From the NCBI RefSeq assembly GCF_001721045.1, contig NZ_MDER01000026.1, positions 1 through 54,447 of the forward strand: a DNA stretch of 54,447 bases. Direction: 5' to 3'. Under the pieces are notes generated by a model. That model did not search any database and was not told where the DNA came from. It saw only the letters and a program-made list of their open reading frames with translations. A program made the position numbers and the translations under genes. Every line of letters begins with the position of its first letter. The stretch's first letter is position 1. Below are positions 45,175 to 54,447 of the stretch, piece after piece. Source of the DNA: Paenibacillus nuruki. Lineage in GTDB: Bacteria; Bacillota; Bacilli; Paenibacillales; Paenibacillaceae.

Positions 45175-46776
45175 TTGACCAAAGTATATACATCATTTCA
45201 ACAATGGACAGACTGGCAAGCAGAAGGATACACCCAACTGCCTTATATCGTTCGTATCCCGTTAGAAGATCAACTTTTACCGGATAGCTGGGAACAATTG
45301 TGGCAAGAAGAGATGCCTTATTCTTTTGTATTGGAAAATGGGAAAAGTGGCAGATACAGTTATGTTGGACTTTCTCCTGTATCTATACTCAGTGGTCAAG
45401 ATCAGCAAGCACATATTCGAAAGTCCACAGATACCACTCCTGTTTTGGCTATACCGAGTGCACAACCTGAATATATAACTGATGCCTCTTATACAGGCAA
45501 GCCTTTAGATATATTAAGAACATGGATGTCGACCGATCGTGCTCCTAAATTACCAGAAGTGCCTCCATTTACAGGAGGGTGTGTTGGCTTTCTAAGTTAC
45601 GATGTCGCTCGTTCTTTAGAAAAATTACCTGATCATCTAAGCAATGATCTAGGGATGCCAGATTATCTATGGATGAAATTTAACCAAATTTGGGTGATTG
45701 ATCATGCAGATAAGCAGTTGTATTGTTGTGTCCATACCTCTATAGGCAACAGTACAGATCATCAATCTTCGTATAATCATGCGGCTACATGCGCAACGCA
45801 GATGGCAGAGCAGTGGCACAACATTCTACAACAAGCTCAAGCATCATCGACAATAGCACGTAAGCAATTTCTAAAAGAACATCCAATAGCATTAACCGAT
45901 TCACGTACGGATGGGTATGGATTTGAGACCGAATTTGATCAGATTCAATTTGAAAAAGCTGTGCAAACGATTCAGGAGTATATCCGTCAGGGTGATGTAT
46001 TTCAAGTCAATTTGTCTTTACGCAGTCATCGACCTTTAGCTTCGACACCAGAATCGGTGTATGAATGGCTTCGTTTAACCAATCCATCTCCATATATGGG
46101 ATTGCTACGTACACCTGATTTTTATTTAGTATCGGCTTCACCCGAATTATTGGTGCGTGTTGTAGATGGCAAAGTTTCTGCAAGACCGATAGCAGGTACA
46201 AGGCGTAGAGGTACAACTGAAATTGAAGATCAAGCGATGGAAGACGATCTTTTATCTAATGAAAAAGAACGTGCCGAACATATTATGCTAGTCGATCTTC
46301 AGCGTAATGATCTCGGACGAATCGCCAAATATGGCACAGTACGTGTGCCTGAACTGATGACGATCGAACGTTATTCTCATGTGATGCATTTAGTCTCTGG
46401 AGTCGAAGGTGAACTAGCTGAGTCCAAAGATGTGTATGATGTTATCGCTGCTGTATTTCCCGGTGGAACAATTACCGGTGCACCGAAAGTGCGTACGATG
46501 GAAATTATTGAAGAATTAGAACAGACTCGTCGTGGTGCGTATACAGGTTCGATGGGCTGGATTGACTATAATGGTAATATGGAATTAAATATTATTATTA
46601 GAACATTAACGGTCAAAGACCATATAGCGTATATGCAAGCAGGTGCAGGTGTGGTGATCGATTCGGAACCGTATCGTGAATATCGGGAATGTTTTAACAA
46701 ATCGAGAGCGATGGCAAGAGCGGTTATGTTAAGTGAGCAATACGATCAAGTGCAAGCAGAGAAAGGGAGAATATAA
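45175..46776 (+). CDS. pabB: Aminodeoxychorismate synthase component I
   Basis: PabB converts chorismate and ammonia to 4-amino-4-deoxychorismate for folate. The 533-residue protein has the chorismate-binding fold: [11 protein letters not shown] near 273, [28 protein letters not shown] and [20 protein letters not shown]. At the nucleophile position it has Ala (PIAGT), as in anthranilate synthases, where E. coli PabB has Lys (PIKGT). The operon context argues for PabB. TTG 45175 lies eight bases after GGAGG; a TTG at 45160 is in frame but overlaps the ribosome binding site. It starts a tight pabB-pabA-pabC-folP-folB-folK cluster. Confidence 0.92.
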   Translation: MTKVYTSFQQWTDWQAEGYTQLPYIVRIPLEDQLLPDSWEQLWQEEMPYSFVLENGKSGRYSYVGLSPVSILSGQDQQAHIRKSTDTTPVLAIPSAQPEYITDASYTGKPLDILRTWMSTDRAPKLPEVPPFTGGCVGFLSYDVARSLEKLPDHLSNDLGMPDYLWMKFNQIWVIDHADKQLYCCVHTSIGNSTDHQSSYNHAATCATQMAEQWHNILQQAQASSTIARKQFLKEHPIALTDSRTDGYGFETEFDQIQFEKAVQTIQEYIRQGDVFQVNLSLRSHRPLASTPESVYEWLRLTNPSPYMGLLRTPDFYLVSASPELLVRVVDGKVSARPIAGTRRRGTTEIEDQAMEDDLLSNEKERAEHIMLVDLQRNDLGRIAKYGTVRVPELMTIERYSHVMHLVSGVEGELAESKDVYDVIAAVFPGGTITGAPKVRTMEIIEELEQTRRGAYTGSMGWIDYNGNMELNIIIRTLTVKDHIAYMQAGAGVVIDSEPYREYRECFNKSRAMARAVMLSEQYDQVQAEKGRI

Positions 46777-47363
46777 TGATACTCGTTATAGATAACTACG
46801 ATTCATTTACGTATAACCTTGTTCAATATTTAGGCGAATTGGGTGAAGAGGTTGTTGTTCGTCGCAATGATGAGATCGATATGGCGGGTATTCGCACAAT
46901 GGCACCCGATCATATTCTATTATCCCCGGGTCCATGTACACCGACAGAAGCAGGTATTACTTTAGACGTGATCAACCATTTCAAAGGCGATATTCCGATC
47001 TTCGGTGTTTGTCTGGGTCATCAAGCGATTGGTCAAGCTTTTGGAGGCAATGTTATTCGTGCAGAGCGATTAATGCATGGTAAGACATCACCTATTTTGC
47101 ATGATAAGAAATCTGTTTTTGAAAATCTACCTTCTCCATTTACTGCGACTCGTTATCATTCATTGATCGTGGAACGTGAAAGCCTACCGGATTGTTTAGA
47201 AATTACAGCGGAGACAGCGGAAGGCGAAATTATGGGTCTACGTCATAAAGAATATGCAGTCGAAGGTGTGCAATTCCATCCTGAATCGATTGTGACCGAT
47301 CATGGGCATGAAATGTTGCGTAGCTTTTTGAGTCGTAAAGTAGATAAAGCACCCACATTATGA
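46776..47363 (+). CDS. pabA: Aminodeoxychorismate/anthranilate synthase component II (glutamine amidotransferase)
   Basis: PabA releases ammonia from glutamine for PabB; in B. subtilis the same protein also serves anthranilate synthase. The class I amidotransferase triad is visible: Cys in [16 protein letters not shown] (about 76-91) and His-x-Glu in QFHPESIVT (about 168-176). Length is 195 residues. The start overlaps the pabB stop (ATAATGA), and the pabC start overlaps its own stop. Confidence 0.95.
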   Translation: MILVIDNYDSFTYNLVQYLGELGEEVVVRRNDEIDMAGIRTMAPDHILLSPGPCTPTEAGITLDVINHFKGDIPIFGVCLGHQAIGQAFGGNVIRAERLMHGKTSPILHDKKSVFENLPSPFTATRYHSLIVERESLPDCLEITAETAEGEIMGLRHKEYAVEGVQFHPESIVTDHGHEMLRSFLSRKVDKAPTL

Positions 47364-48262
47364 AATATGTATCATTAAACGGACAAGTTATTGCTACAGA
47401 TCAAGCCGTGGTCTCTGTCATGGATCACGGTTTTTTGTATGGAATGGGATTGTTTGAGACGTTTCGTACTTATAATGGACAGCCTTTTTTACTGAAGCAA
47501 CATCTAACTCGACTATCTACAAGTTGTGAATCGCTCAGAATCATGTGGAACGAATCGGTAGATCAGGTGCAAAATCAGATTCGAGATCTCATGTATGCTA
47601 ATGAATTAACAGAGGCGTACATTCGGTATACCGTTTCAGCAGGAACCGATATATTAGGTTTGCCTTCTGGAGCCTATGAGCAACCGAATATCATTATATA
47701 TGCCAAATCATTACCTCCAGCACGTCCTGATTCTATGTCGCTTATCGATCATCTATATAGTCATAGCAAGTCATTACGTTGTTTACACACATTACGCAAC
47801 ACACCAGAAGGCGATATTCGTTTTAAGTCACTCCATTATATGAATAGTATTTTGGGCAAACGCGAATTGATGCAATATCAAGATCATCCATCTACGGCTG
47901 TAGAAGGGCTAATGCTGACCAAAGAACAACATATAGCAGAAGGTATTGTAAGCAATCTCTTTTTTGTGAAAAATCAGCAACTGTATACGCCTGCTATAGA
48001 TACAGGCATACTACCCGGCATTACACGCGCTTTTGTTATCCAATTAGCTATGGCAGCAGGTATTGTTGTGCATGAAGGTCATTATACATGGGAGCATTTA
48101 CTTGAAGCAGATGAAATATTTTTAACCAATTCAGTTCAAGAAATTGTTCCTGTAAAGCAATTATTAGAAGATACAGTAACGTATGAGGTTCCTCATGATC
48201 TTTCCCATTCAATGACTTTGCAATTAGCTTACGCTTATCTTAAGGAGGCTTATCAGCAGTGA
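47360..48262 (+). CDS. pabC: 4-amino-4-deoxychorismate lyase
   Basis: PabC removes pyruvate from aminodeoxychorismate to give para-aminobenzoate. It is a fold-type IV PLP enzyme: [19 protein letters not shown] is at about 22-40, the likely PLP lysine lies in [11 protein letters not shown] near 153-163, and [21 protein letters not shown] follows in two blocks. Length is 300 residues. Four-base overlaps with pabA and folP point to translational coupling. Confidence 0.93.
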   Translation: MKYVSLNGQVIATDQAVVSVMDHGFLYGMGLFETFRTYNGQPFLLKQHLTRLSTSCESLRIMWNESVDQVQNQIRDLMYANELTEAYIRYTVSAGTDILGLPSGAYEQPNIIIYAKSLPPARPDSMSLIDHLYSHSKSLRCLHTLRNTPEGDIRFKSLHYMNSILGKRELMQYQDHPSTAVEGLMLTKEQHIAEGIVSNLFFVKNQQLYTPAIDTGILPGITRAFVIQLAMAAGIVVHEGHYTWEHLLEADEIFLTNSVQEIVPVKQLLEDTVTYEVPHDLSHSMTLQLAYAYLKEAYQQ

Positions 48263-49110
48263 AACAGCCTATGCGCTATACAAGAACATACGATTTGGGT
48301 TCGACCAACTTAACACTTGGAGATACAACATTAATAATGGGTATTTTGAATGTCACTCCAGATTCTTTTTCAGATGGAGGACAATATACATTAATCGAGC
48401 GAGCTGTCGAACATGCTTTGCAAATGATGGAAGACGGAGCAGATCTGATTGATATTGGTGGCGAATCCACTCGTCCCGGACATGATCCTGTATCGACAGA
48501 GCAAGAGTTAGAACGTGTAATTCCTATTATTGAAGCTTTGCATCGTCAAGCTCCCCATATTCCATTATCAATAGACACCTACAAAGCAGAAGTGGCTAAG
48601 CAAGCACTGCAAGCCGGAGCACATATCATTAATGATGTTTGGGGCGGACAAGCTGACCCTTTGATGGTACAAGTAGCTGCTACTGCCCAGTGTCCGATTA
48701 TTTTAATGCATAATCGAGATAACATGGATTATACCGATCTGGTATCTGATGTTCGTCATGATCTTCAGGCTTGTATCGATCATGCTCTGCAAGCAGGAGT
48801 CCAAGCTGAACATATCATTTTAGATCCGGGTATCGGATTTGCCAAAACAGCGCAACACAATTTACAACTAATGTCGCAACTCGATCAACTATCTTCACTA
48901 GGCTATCCATTATTATTAGGAACATCTCGCAAAAAGTTTATTCGGACAGTACTTGATCTACCTGCTAACGATGTAGTTGAAGGAACAACAGCTACCACTG
49001 CTTTTGGGATTGCTCAAGGCTGTCAGATTATTCGTGTGCATGATATTAAGCAGAATAAGCGGATGGCGATGATGTGTGATGCGATGCTAGAGTCTACCAT
49101 CAATCAATAG
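48259..49110 (+). CDS. folP: Dihydropteroate synthase
   Basis: FolP joins para-aminobenzoate to dihydropterin pyrophosphate; it is the sulfonamide target (sul in B. subtilis). Motifs are MGILNVTPDSFSDGGQY (about 28-44), DIGGESTRPG (about 61-70), HNRDNMDYTD and LDPGIGFAKT (about 192-201). Length is 283 residues. The start is GTG 48259, overlapping pabC, behind AAGGAGGC. Confidence 0.95.
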   Translation: MKQPMRYTRTYDLGSTNLTLGDTTLIMGILNVTPDSFSDGGQYTLIERAVEHALQMMEDGADLIDIGGESTRPGHDPVSTEQELERVIPIIEALHRQAPHIPLSIDTYKAEVAKQALQAGAHIINDVWGGQADPLMVQVAATAQCPIILMHNRDNMDYTDLVSDVRHDLQACIDHALQAGVQAEHIILDPGIGFAKTAQHNLQLMSQLDQLSSLGYPLLLGTSRKKFIRTVLDLPANDVVEGTTATTAFGIAQGCQIIRVHDIKQNKRMAMMCDAMLESTINQ

Positions 49111-49152
49111 AAGTTAATCAAAGAAACAGATACACAGGAGGATAAATAATCA

Positions 49153-49515
49153 ATGGATAAAATGATTCTAACACGGATGGAATATTACGGTTATCATGGT
49201 GTTTTTGAAGAAGAACGTAGATTAGGTCAACGTTTTTATGTCGATTTAGAATTAGAAATGGATCTGGCAACTGCTGGACAGACCGACGATCTTAGCACAA
49301 CGATCAACTACGCTGAAATTCATGAAAAAGTAAAACAAATCGTTGAAAAGCAGTCTTTTAAATTGATTGAAACTCTGGCAGAATGTATTGCATCCTCTTT
49401 ACTGGACGCTTATACTGGGGTACATGCACTAACTGTTAGAGTAACCAAGCCTCATCCACCGTTTGATATTCATTTTCAAGGCGTTACTGTGGAATTGCGG
49501 CGTACACGAAAGTGA
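49153..49515 (+). CDS. folB: Dihydroneopterin aldolase
   Basis: FolB cleaves dihydroneopterin to 6-hydroxymethyl-dihydropterin and glycolaldehyde. The 120-residue protein has the family start MILTRMEYYGYHGVFEEERR with the conserved Tyr and Glu, then TINYAEIHEKV and the lysine in VTKPHPPFDIHFQGV near the C-terminus. CACAGGAGG precedes the ATG. Confidence 0.95.
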   Translation: MDKMILTRMEYYGYHGVFEEERRLGQRFYVDLELEMDLATAGQTDDLSTTINYAEIHEKVKQIVEKQSFKLIETLAECIASSLLDAYTGVHALTVRVTKPHPPFDIHFQGVTVELRRTRK

Positions 49516-49524
49516 GAGTCGGTC

Positions 49525-50070
49525 ATGAAGTCATCTGTTCCCTCTGAATATTCAGAGGCTTATATTGCTTTAGGCGCTAATTTGGGCGATCGTGAGCAGA
49601 CCTTAACAGAAGCTATACAGATGCTTGGTGATCATTCCGATATAGAGATTGTTCGTTGTTCAGGTCTGTATGAGACAGCACCGGTCGGGTATATCGATCA
49701 ACCTTCTTTTTTAAATATGGTATTAATGTTACGTACCACATTAGAACCGGAACCGTTATTAATGAGCATGTTGGATGTTGAGAATAAGTTAGGTCGGGTA
49801 CGAGATATTCGCTGGGGCCCACGTACAGTCGATCTCGATTTACTATGGATGGATCATCAACAATTGCATACTGAGCGTTTAGAGTTACCTCATCCACGAA
49901 TGAACGAACGTGCTTTTGTACTGGTGCCATTAGCAGAAATAGTATCCTCTGATCAGCACCCCGAGTTATTTTATTCGGTTCAGCAATCGCTACAGCTTAT
50001 TGAAGCCGAACAACAAGGAATTCACTATGTCAAAGCTTTTACTATGCCCTTTAATTCAAAATTAAAATAA
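49525..50070 (+). CDS. folK: 6-hydroxymethyl-7,8-dihydropterin pyrophosphokinase
   Basis: FolK transfers pyrophosphate from ATP to the pterin, the step before FolP. The 181-residue protein has LGANLGDREQTL (about 17-28), ETAPVGYIDQPSFLNMV (about 50-66) and the signature GPRTVDLDLLWMD (about 97-109). It follows folB after nine bases. The small HTH gene yazB that follows folK in B. subtilis is not present. Confidence 0.95.
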   Translation: MKSSVPSEYSEAYIALGANLGDREQTLTEAIQMLGDHSDIEIVRCSGLYETAPVGYIDQPSFLNMVLMLRTTLEPEPLLMSMLDVENKLGRVRDIRWGPRTVDLDLLWMDHQQLHTERLELPHPRMNERAFVLVPLAEIVSSDQHPELFYSVQQSLQLIEAEQQGIHYVKAFTMPFNSKLK

Positions 50071-50163
50071 ATATACAGATTATAAAATCTGTTGTTTGAT
50101 ACAGGGAATCAGTCGCTTGTTTGCATGCTACATTATGGATAGAGATACAAGGAGTGAACCCGA

Positions 50164-51195
50164 ATGTTAAAAATCGGTGATATAGAAATGAAAAATCAGG
50201 TCGTACTCGCACCTATGGCTGGAGTATGTAATCCTGCTTTCCGTTTAATAGCCAAAGAATTTGGTACAGGTCTAGTCTGTGCTGAAATGGTAAGTGATAA
50301 AGCCATCTTGAATGGTAATAAGCGTACACACGAAATGTTATTTGTGGATGAGCGCGAAAAGCCGCTAAGTCTACAAATTTTTGGAGGAGATCGTGAATCT
50401 CTAGTTGCAGCTGCCAAAGTGGTGGATCAAGATACCAATGCAGATATTATTGATATCAATATGGGTTGCCCGGCTCCCAAAATTAACAAAAGTGATGCAG
50501 GAGCCAAATGGCTACTTGATCCGAATAAAATCAATGAAATGGTCGCTGCTGTAGTTGCTAATGTAAGTAAGCCTGTTACTGTTAAAATGCGTATCGGTTG
50601 GGATAGTGATCATATCTTCGTAGTCGATAACGTCAAAGCGGTAGCTGATGCAGGTGGTAAAGCGGTCAGCGTACACGGTCGTACACGTCAACAACTATAC
50701 ACAGGACAAGCTGATTGGTCATATATCAAGCAAGCCAAAGAAGCAGTCTCTATTCCAGTAATCGGTAATGGAGATGTGATTACTCCTGAAGATGCGAAGC
50801 GTATGCTGGATACCACAGGTTGTGATGGGGTTATGATCGGACGGGGCGCTCTAGGGAATCCATGGATGTTATACCGTACCATCGAATACCTTAAGACCGG
50901 TCAATTACTATCCGAGCCAACCGCAGAAGAGAAAATCAGAATAGCGATTTTGCATATGGATCGTTTGATTGATCTCAAAGGGGAACATGTGGCTGTGAGA
51001 GAAATGCGTAAGCATCTTTCTTGGTATTTAAAAGGAATCAAAGGATCAGCCAAAATCAAAGATTCTATTATGGAAGAAGTAAAGCGTGATGAAATGGTAC
51101 AGATTTTGCACAATTTCTTAGAAGGACTTCCTGTAGGTGAGCTAAGTTCTCCGGGGAATGAAATCGAAGAAGCAGAGCAAGTATGTAGCATCTAA
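50164..51195 (+). CDS. dusB: tRNA-dihydrouridine synthase B
   Basis: DusB is a flavoenzyme that reduces specific uridines in tRNA. The FMN TIM barrel shows VVLAPMAGVCNPAFR (about 13-27), the catalytic cysteine in INMGCPAPKINKSDAGA (about 98-114), VKMRIGWD and VHGRTRQQLYTGQADW. Full length at 343 residues. ACAAGGAGTG precedes the ATG. It closes the folate cluster, as in B. subtilis (yacF), and is followed by a terminator. Confidence 0.95.
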   Translation: MLKIGDIEMKNQVVLAPMAGVCNPAFRLIAKEFGTGLVCAEMVSDKAILNGNKRTHEMLFVDEREKPLSLQIFGGDRESLVAAAKVVDQDTNADIIDINMGCPAPKINKSDAGAKWLLDPNKINEMVAAVVANVSKPVTVKMRIGWDSDHIFVVDNVKAVADAGGKAVSVHGRTRQQLYTGQADWSYIKQAKEAVSIPVIGNGDVITPEDAKRMLDTTGCDGVMIGRGALGNPWMLYRTIEYLKTGQLLSEPTAEEKIRIAILHMDRLIDLKGEHVAVREMRKHLSWYLKGIKGSAKIKDSIMEEVKRDEMVQILHNFLEGLPVGELSSPGNEIEEAEQVCSI

Positions 51196-51218
51196 ATGAT
51201 CGTCATAGGTACAAATAA

Positions 51219-51259
51219 TAAAGGCAGGATACAGTGTTTAATACTGCTCCTGCCTTTTT
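51219..51259 (+). terminator. Rho-independent terminator after dusB
   Basis: AAAGGCAGGA (51220-51229) pairs with TCCTGCCTTT (51248-51257), with an inner ACAGT / ACTG part, and is followed by Ts. Confidence 0.87.
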
Positions 51260-51434
51260 ATTGACATTTCGTAATCATTCCCATATACTTTTTCAGTATA
51301 AATTTGCCTGAACTAAAGGTTTAGATACAGCAATTAAGCCTCTTTGGGGAATCCCTATTGCAATCATCATTTCGACAAGAAACCCCGAAGCGCGATGAGC
51401 GAAAATTATTCACATGACAGGAGAATCGGTTGAG

Positions 51435-51914
51435 ATGAGCGACAAAGAAGTCATTTTAACACAGGACGGTCTGAAGAAGCTGGAAGACGAGCTAGAAATG
51501 CTTAAATCTGTAAAAAGACGTGAAGTAGCAGAACGGATCAAAGTTGCTATCGGGTACGGTGATATTAGTGAGAACTCTGAATACGAAGATGCTAAGAACG
51601 AACAAGCATTTATCGAGGGACGCATTATTACACTTGAAAAGTTGCTACGCAACGCTCGTATTATCAATAGTGATGAGATCGTTACTAATATCGTAAGTAT
51701 TGGTGCTACTGTTATTGTAGAAGATATGGAATTTGGCGACACAATGGAATATACCATTGTAGGTAGTGCTGAATCTAACCCTTCACAGAATAAGATTTCG
51801 AATGAAAGCCCTGTAGGTAAAGCTATTCTTGGTAAGCAAAAAGGAACAACCGTTGATGTTAGCGTTCCTGCTGGCGGTGTGATCCAGTACAAAATTCTTG
51901 AAATCAAAAAATAA
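51435..51914 (+). CDS. greA: Transcription elongation factor GreA
   Basis: GreA rescues backtracked RNA polymerase by stimulating transcript cleavage. The N-terminal coiled coil carries the acidic tip in [20 protein letters not shown] (about 44-63), and the C-terminal FKBP-like domain contains [20 protein letters not shown] chose ATG 51435, with AGGAGA 11 bases upstream, giving 159 residues; ATG 51414 is in frame but has no ribosome binding site. B. subtilis has greA elsewhere, so its place between dusB and lysS is a lineage difference. Confidence 0.94.
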   Translation: MSDKEVILTQDGLKKLEDELEMLKSVKRREVAERIKVAIGYGDISENSEYEDAKNEQAFIEGRIITLEKLLRNARIINSDEIVTNIVSIGATVIVEDMEFGDTMEYTIVGSAESNPSQNKISNESPVGKAILGKQKGTTVDVSVPAGGVIQYKILEIKK

Positions 51915-51967
51915 GATTGTCTTATGTACGTTAAGATAAGTAGATCGTATTTATGTTATATCCTATG

Positions 51968-51994
51968 AAAAAGCTTCCTTTGGGAAGCTTTTTT
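51968..51994 (+). terminator. Rho-independent terminator after greA
   Basis: AAAAAGCTTCC (51968-51978) pairs with GGGAAGCTTTTT through the CTTCC / GGAAG core around a TTT-type loop. It ends in six Ts. Confidence 0.87.
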
Positions 51995-52186
51995 CTTGAA
52001 ATGAATACGAAATATATGGACATTTCGCAAAGGTTAAGCAGATATTATCAGTTAAAATCGTTTTATAGATTTATGAATACTGCCAAATCAGTTACACTAT
52101 ACTCATAGTGTATATTTCATAGCCTGTATGTAACGCGATTAATAGATATGAAATATAGCCAACAGGTATTACTTTGAAGGAGTTGA

Positions 52187-53728
<1,542 letters not shown>

Positions 53729-53790
53729 GATGTTCTTTATAAGTAAGAAGAGATAAAGCTTCATTTCAGTTCATAATGAATAGCAATAGA

Positions 53791-53837
53791 AAAAGGATCA
53801 AGCTGGTCTAGCTTAGCGACTAGCTTGATCCTTTTTT
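53791..53837 (+). terminator. Rho-independent terminator after lysS
   Basis: AAAAGGATCAAGCT (53791-53804) pairs with AGCTTGATCCTTTT (53822-53835). It ends in a T-run and shields lysS from the rRNA promoters. Confidence 0.9.
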
Positions 53838-53933
53838 ATCTAAACAGTTGTCATACATATAGTATGGCAGTATATAAATGCATCATCTATTAATTAAACT
53901 GTTCAACAATATAAAAAAAGTTTATAGAAAGTG

Positions 53934-53962
53934 TTGCACTAATGAAAAATATGTGGTATTCT
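53934..53962 (+). promoter_or_regulatory. rRNA operon promoter P1
   Basis: TTGCAC (53934-53939) and TATTCT (53957-53962) are separated by 17 bases. An AT-rich, UP-element-like stretch lies upstream (53893-53930). Confidence 0.6.
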
Positions 53963-54002
53963 ATAAATCCAGTCAACAACTGGCGCCATCGTGTGCAAGA
54001 CA

Positions 54003-54020
54003 AGTTGTGAGAACAACTTA
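54003..54020 (+). other. GNRA-capped hairpin between the rRNA promoters
   Basis: AAGTTGT (54003-54009) and ACAACTT (54014-54020) pair perfectly around GAGA. It would form in transcripts from P1 only, upstream of P2. Confidence 0.5.
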
Positions 54021-54043
54021 AAAAACTTTTTCAAAAAAAGTGC

Positions 54044-54072
54044 TTGCCAAGTGGTTGGAAACATGATATGAT
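54044..54072 (+). promoter_or_regulatory. rRNA operon promoter P2
   Basis: TTGCCA (54044-54049) and TATGAT (54067-54072) with a 17-base spacer form a good SigA promoter, about 150 bases before the mature 16S end. A-rich and T-rich tracts lie upstream. Confidence 0.75.
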
Positions 54073-54116
54073 ATAAAAGTTGTCACCGAGAAACACAGAC
54101 AACAAAAAACGAAATG

Positions 54117-54194
54117 TTTGATCTTTGAAAACTGAACAACGAGTGAGTAATGAAGGTCTTAGCCGACCTTTAAAAAATAGAGAACTTCGGTTCT
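54117..54194 (+). promoter_or_regulatory. rRNA leader with boxA-like antitermination site and processing hairpins
   Basis: TTGATCTTTGAAAACTGAAC (54118-54137) resembles the boxA element of Bacillus rRNA leaders, bound by Nus factors. It is followed by two hairpins: AAGGTC / GACCTT (54153-54170) and AGAAC-TTCG-GTTCT (54181-54194). Confidence 0.65.
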
Positions 54195-54225
54195 CGCCAG
54201 TTTAAGAATTGAGCAAGTCAAACAC

Positions 54226-54447
54226 TTTATGGAGAGTTTGATCCTGGCTCAGGACGAACGCTGGCGGCGTGCCTAATACATGCAAGTCGAGCGGAGTTGA
54301 CGAGAAGCTTGCTTCTCGGATGCTTAGCGGCGGACGGGTGAGTAACACGTAGGCAACCTGCCCTCAAGCTTGGGACAACTACCGGAAACGGTAGCTAATA
54401 CCGAATACATGATTTGTTCGCCTGAACGAATTTGGAAAGACGGAGCA
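54226..54447 (+). rRNA. rrs: 16S ribosomal RNA, 5' part
   Basis: The 5' end of a 16S gene is certain from GGAGAGTTTGATCCTGGCTC (54231-54250), the universal 27F region, followed by GGACGAACGCTGGCGGCGTG. The mature end is placed at TTTATGGAGAG by comparison with B. subtilis. The V1-V2 region (AACACGTAGGCAACCTGCCC, then ACTACCGGAAACGGTAGC) is Paenibacillus-like. The gene runs off the right edge; about 222 bases are present. Confidence 0.97.

Noticed and set aside
51371-51379. A Spo0A-like box before greA (TTCGACAAG)
   Set aside because: It is an isolated 8-of-9 match; about a dozen such sites are expected by chance in this window.

Overview
The window is a 54 kb stretch of chromosomal housekeeping DNA from a low-GC (roughly 40%) member of the Bacillales. 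It is most likely a Paenibacillus-type bacterium. Three things point there: gene order matches the yaaO-tmk-...-lysS-rrn segment near the origin of Bacillus subtilis; nadABC sits between ftsH and coaX, as I recall from Paenibacillus; and the start of a 16S rRNA gene at the right edge has Paenibacillus-like signatures. Many genes start with TTG or GTG behind strong AGGAGG-type ribosome binding sites. I see no insertion sequence, prophage, CRISPR array or tRNA gene.

Layout. 1-885: an orphan membrane protein gene on the minus strand. 886-8705: a PLP decarboxylase (yaaO-like), tmk, the c-di-AMP receptor darA, yaaR, holB, ricT, yabA, a tRNA methyltransferase and rsmI. 9030-9616: minus-strand abrB with a clear promoter and a cluster of Spo0A-box-like sites. 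9617-13744: an HD phosphohydrolase, a TatD nuclease, then a c-di-AMP (ydaO-type) riboswitch in front of a YabE-like cell-wall protein. 13808-20912: rnmV, rsmA, veg, ispE, purR, spoVG, glmU, prs. 20979-30833: a small unknown minus-strand gene, pth, mfd, a PrsA-like lipoprotein, a SpoVB/YabM-type flippase, a YabN (methylase-MazG) protein, HU and rqcP. 31033-37355: divIC, an S1 protein with a Gly/Arg-rich tail, a transmembrane protein kinase, tilS, hpt, ftsH. 37633-44926: nadA-nadB-nadC, coaX, hslO, a membrane-anchored PpiC-type protein, cysK. 45175-51195: the pabB-pabA-pabC-folP-folB-folK folate operon with dusB. 51435-53728: greA and lysS. 53900-54447: tandem rRNA promoters, an antitermination leader and the 5' end of 16S rRNA.

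How the genes work together. Most serve DNA replication and repair (tmk, holB, yabA, mfd, HU), ribosome and tRNA maturation (rnmV, rsmA, rsmI, tilS, dusB, lysS, pth, rqcP), cell-wall precursors and division (glmU, yabE, flippase, divIC), nucleotide, NAD, CoA and folate synthesis, and protein quality control (ftsH, hslO, two parvulin-type proteins). c-di-AMP signalling appears twice, as the receptor DarA and as the riboswitch before yabE.

The most notable feature is what is missing. Relative to the B. subtilis order, every dedicated sporulation gene expected here (yabG, sspF, fin, spoVT, yabP, yabQ, spoIIE) is absent. The housekeeping neighbours remain and the junctions are short and clean. 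Spo0A-box-like sites at abrB and a SigH-like promoter at spoVG remain. This suggests a lineage that has lost, or strongly rearranged, its sporulation programme while keeping part of the transition-state regulation. All of this is read by eye; no database search was run.
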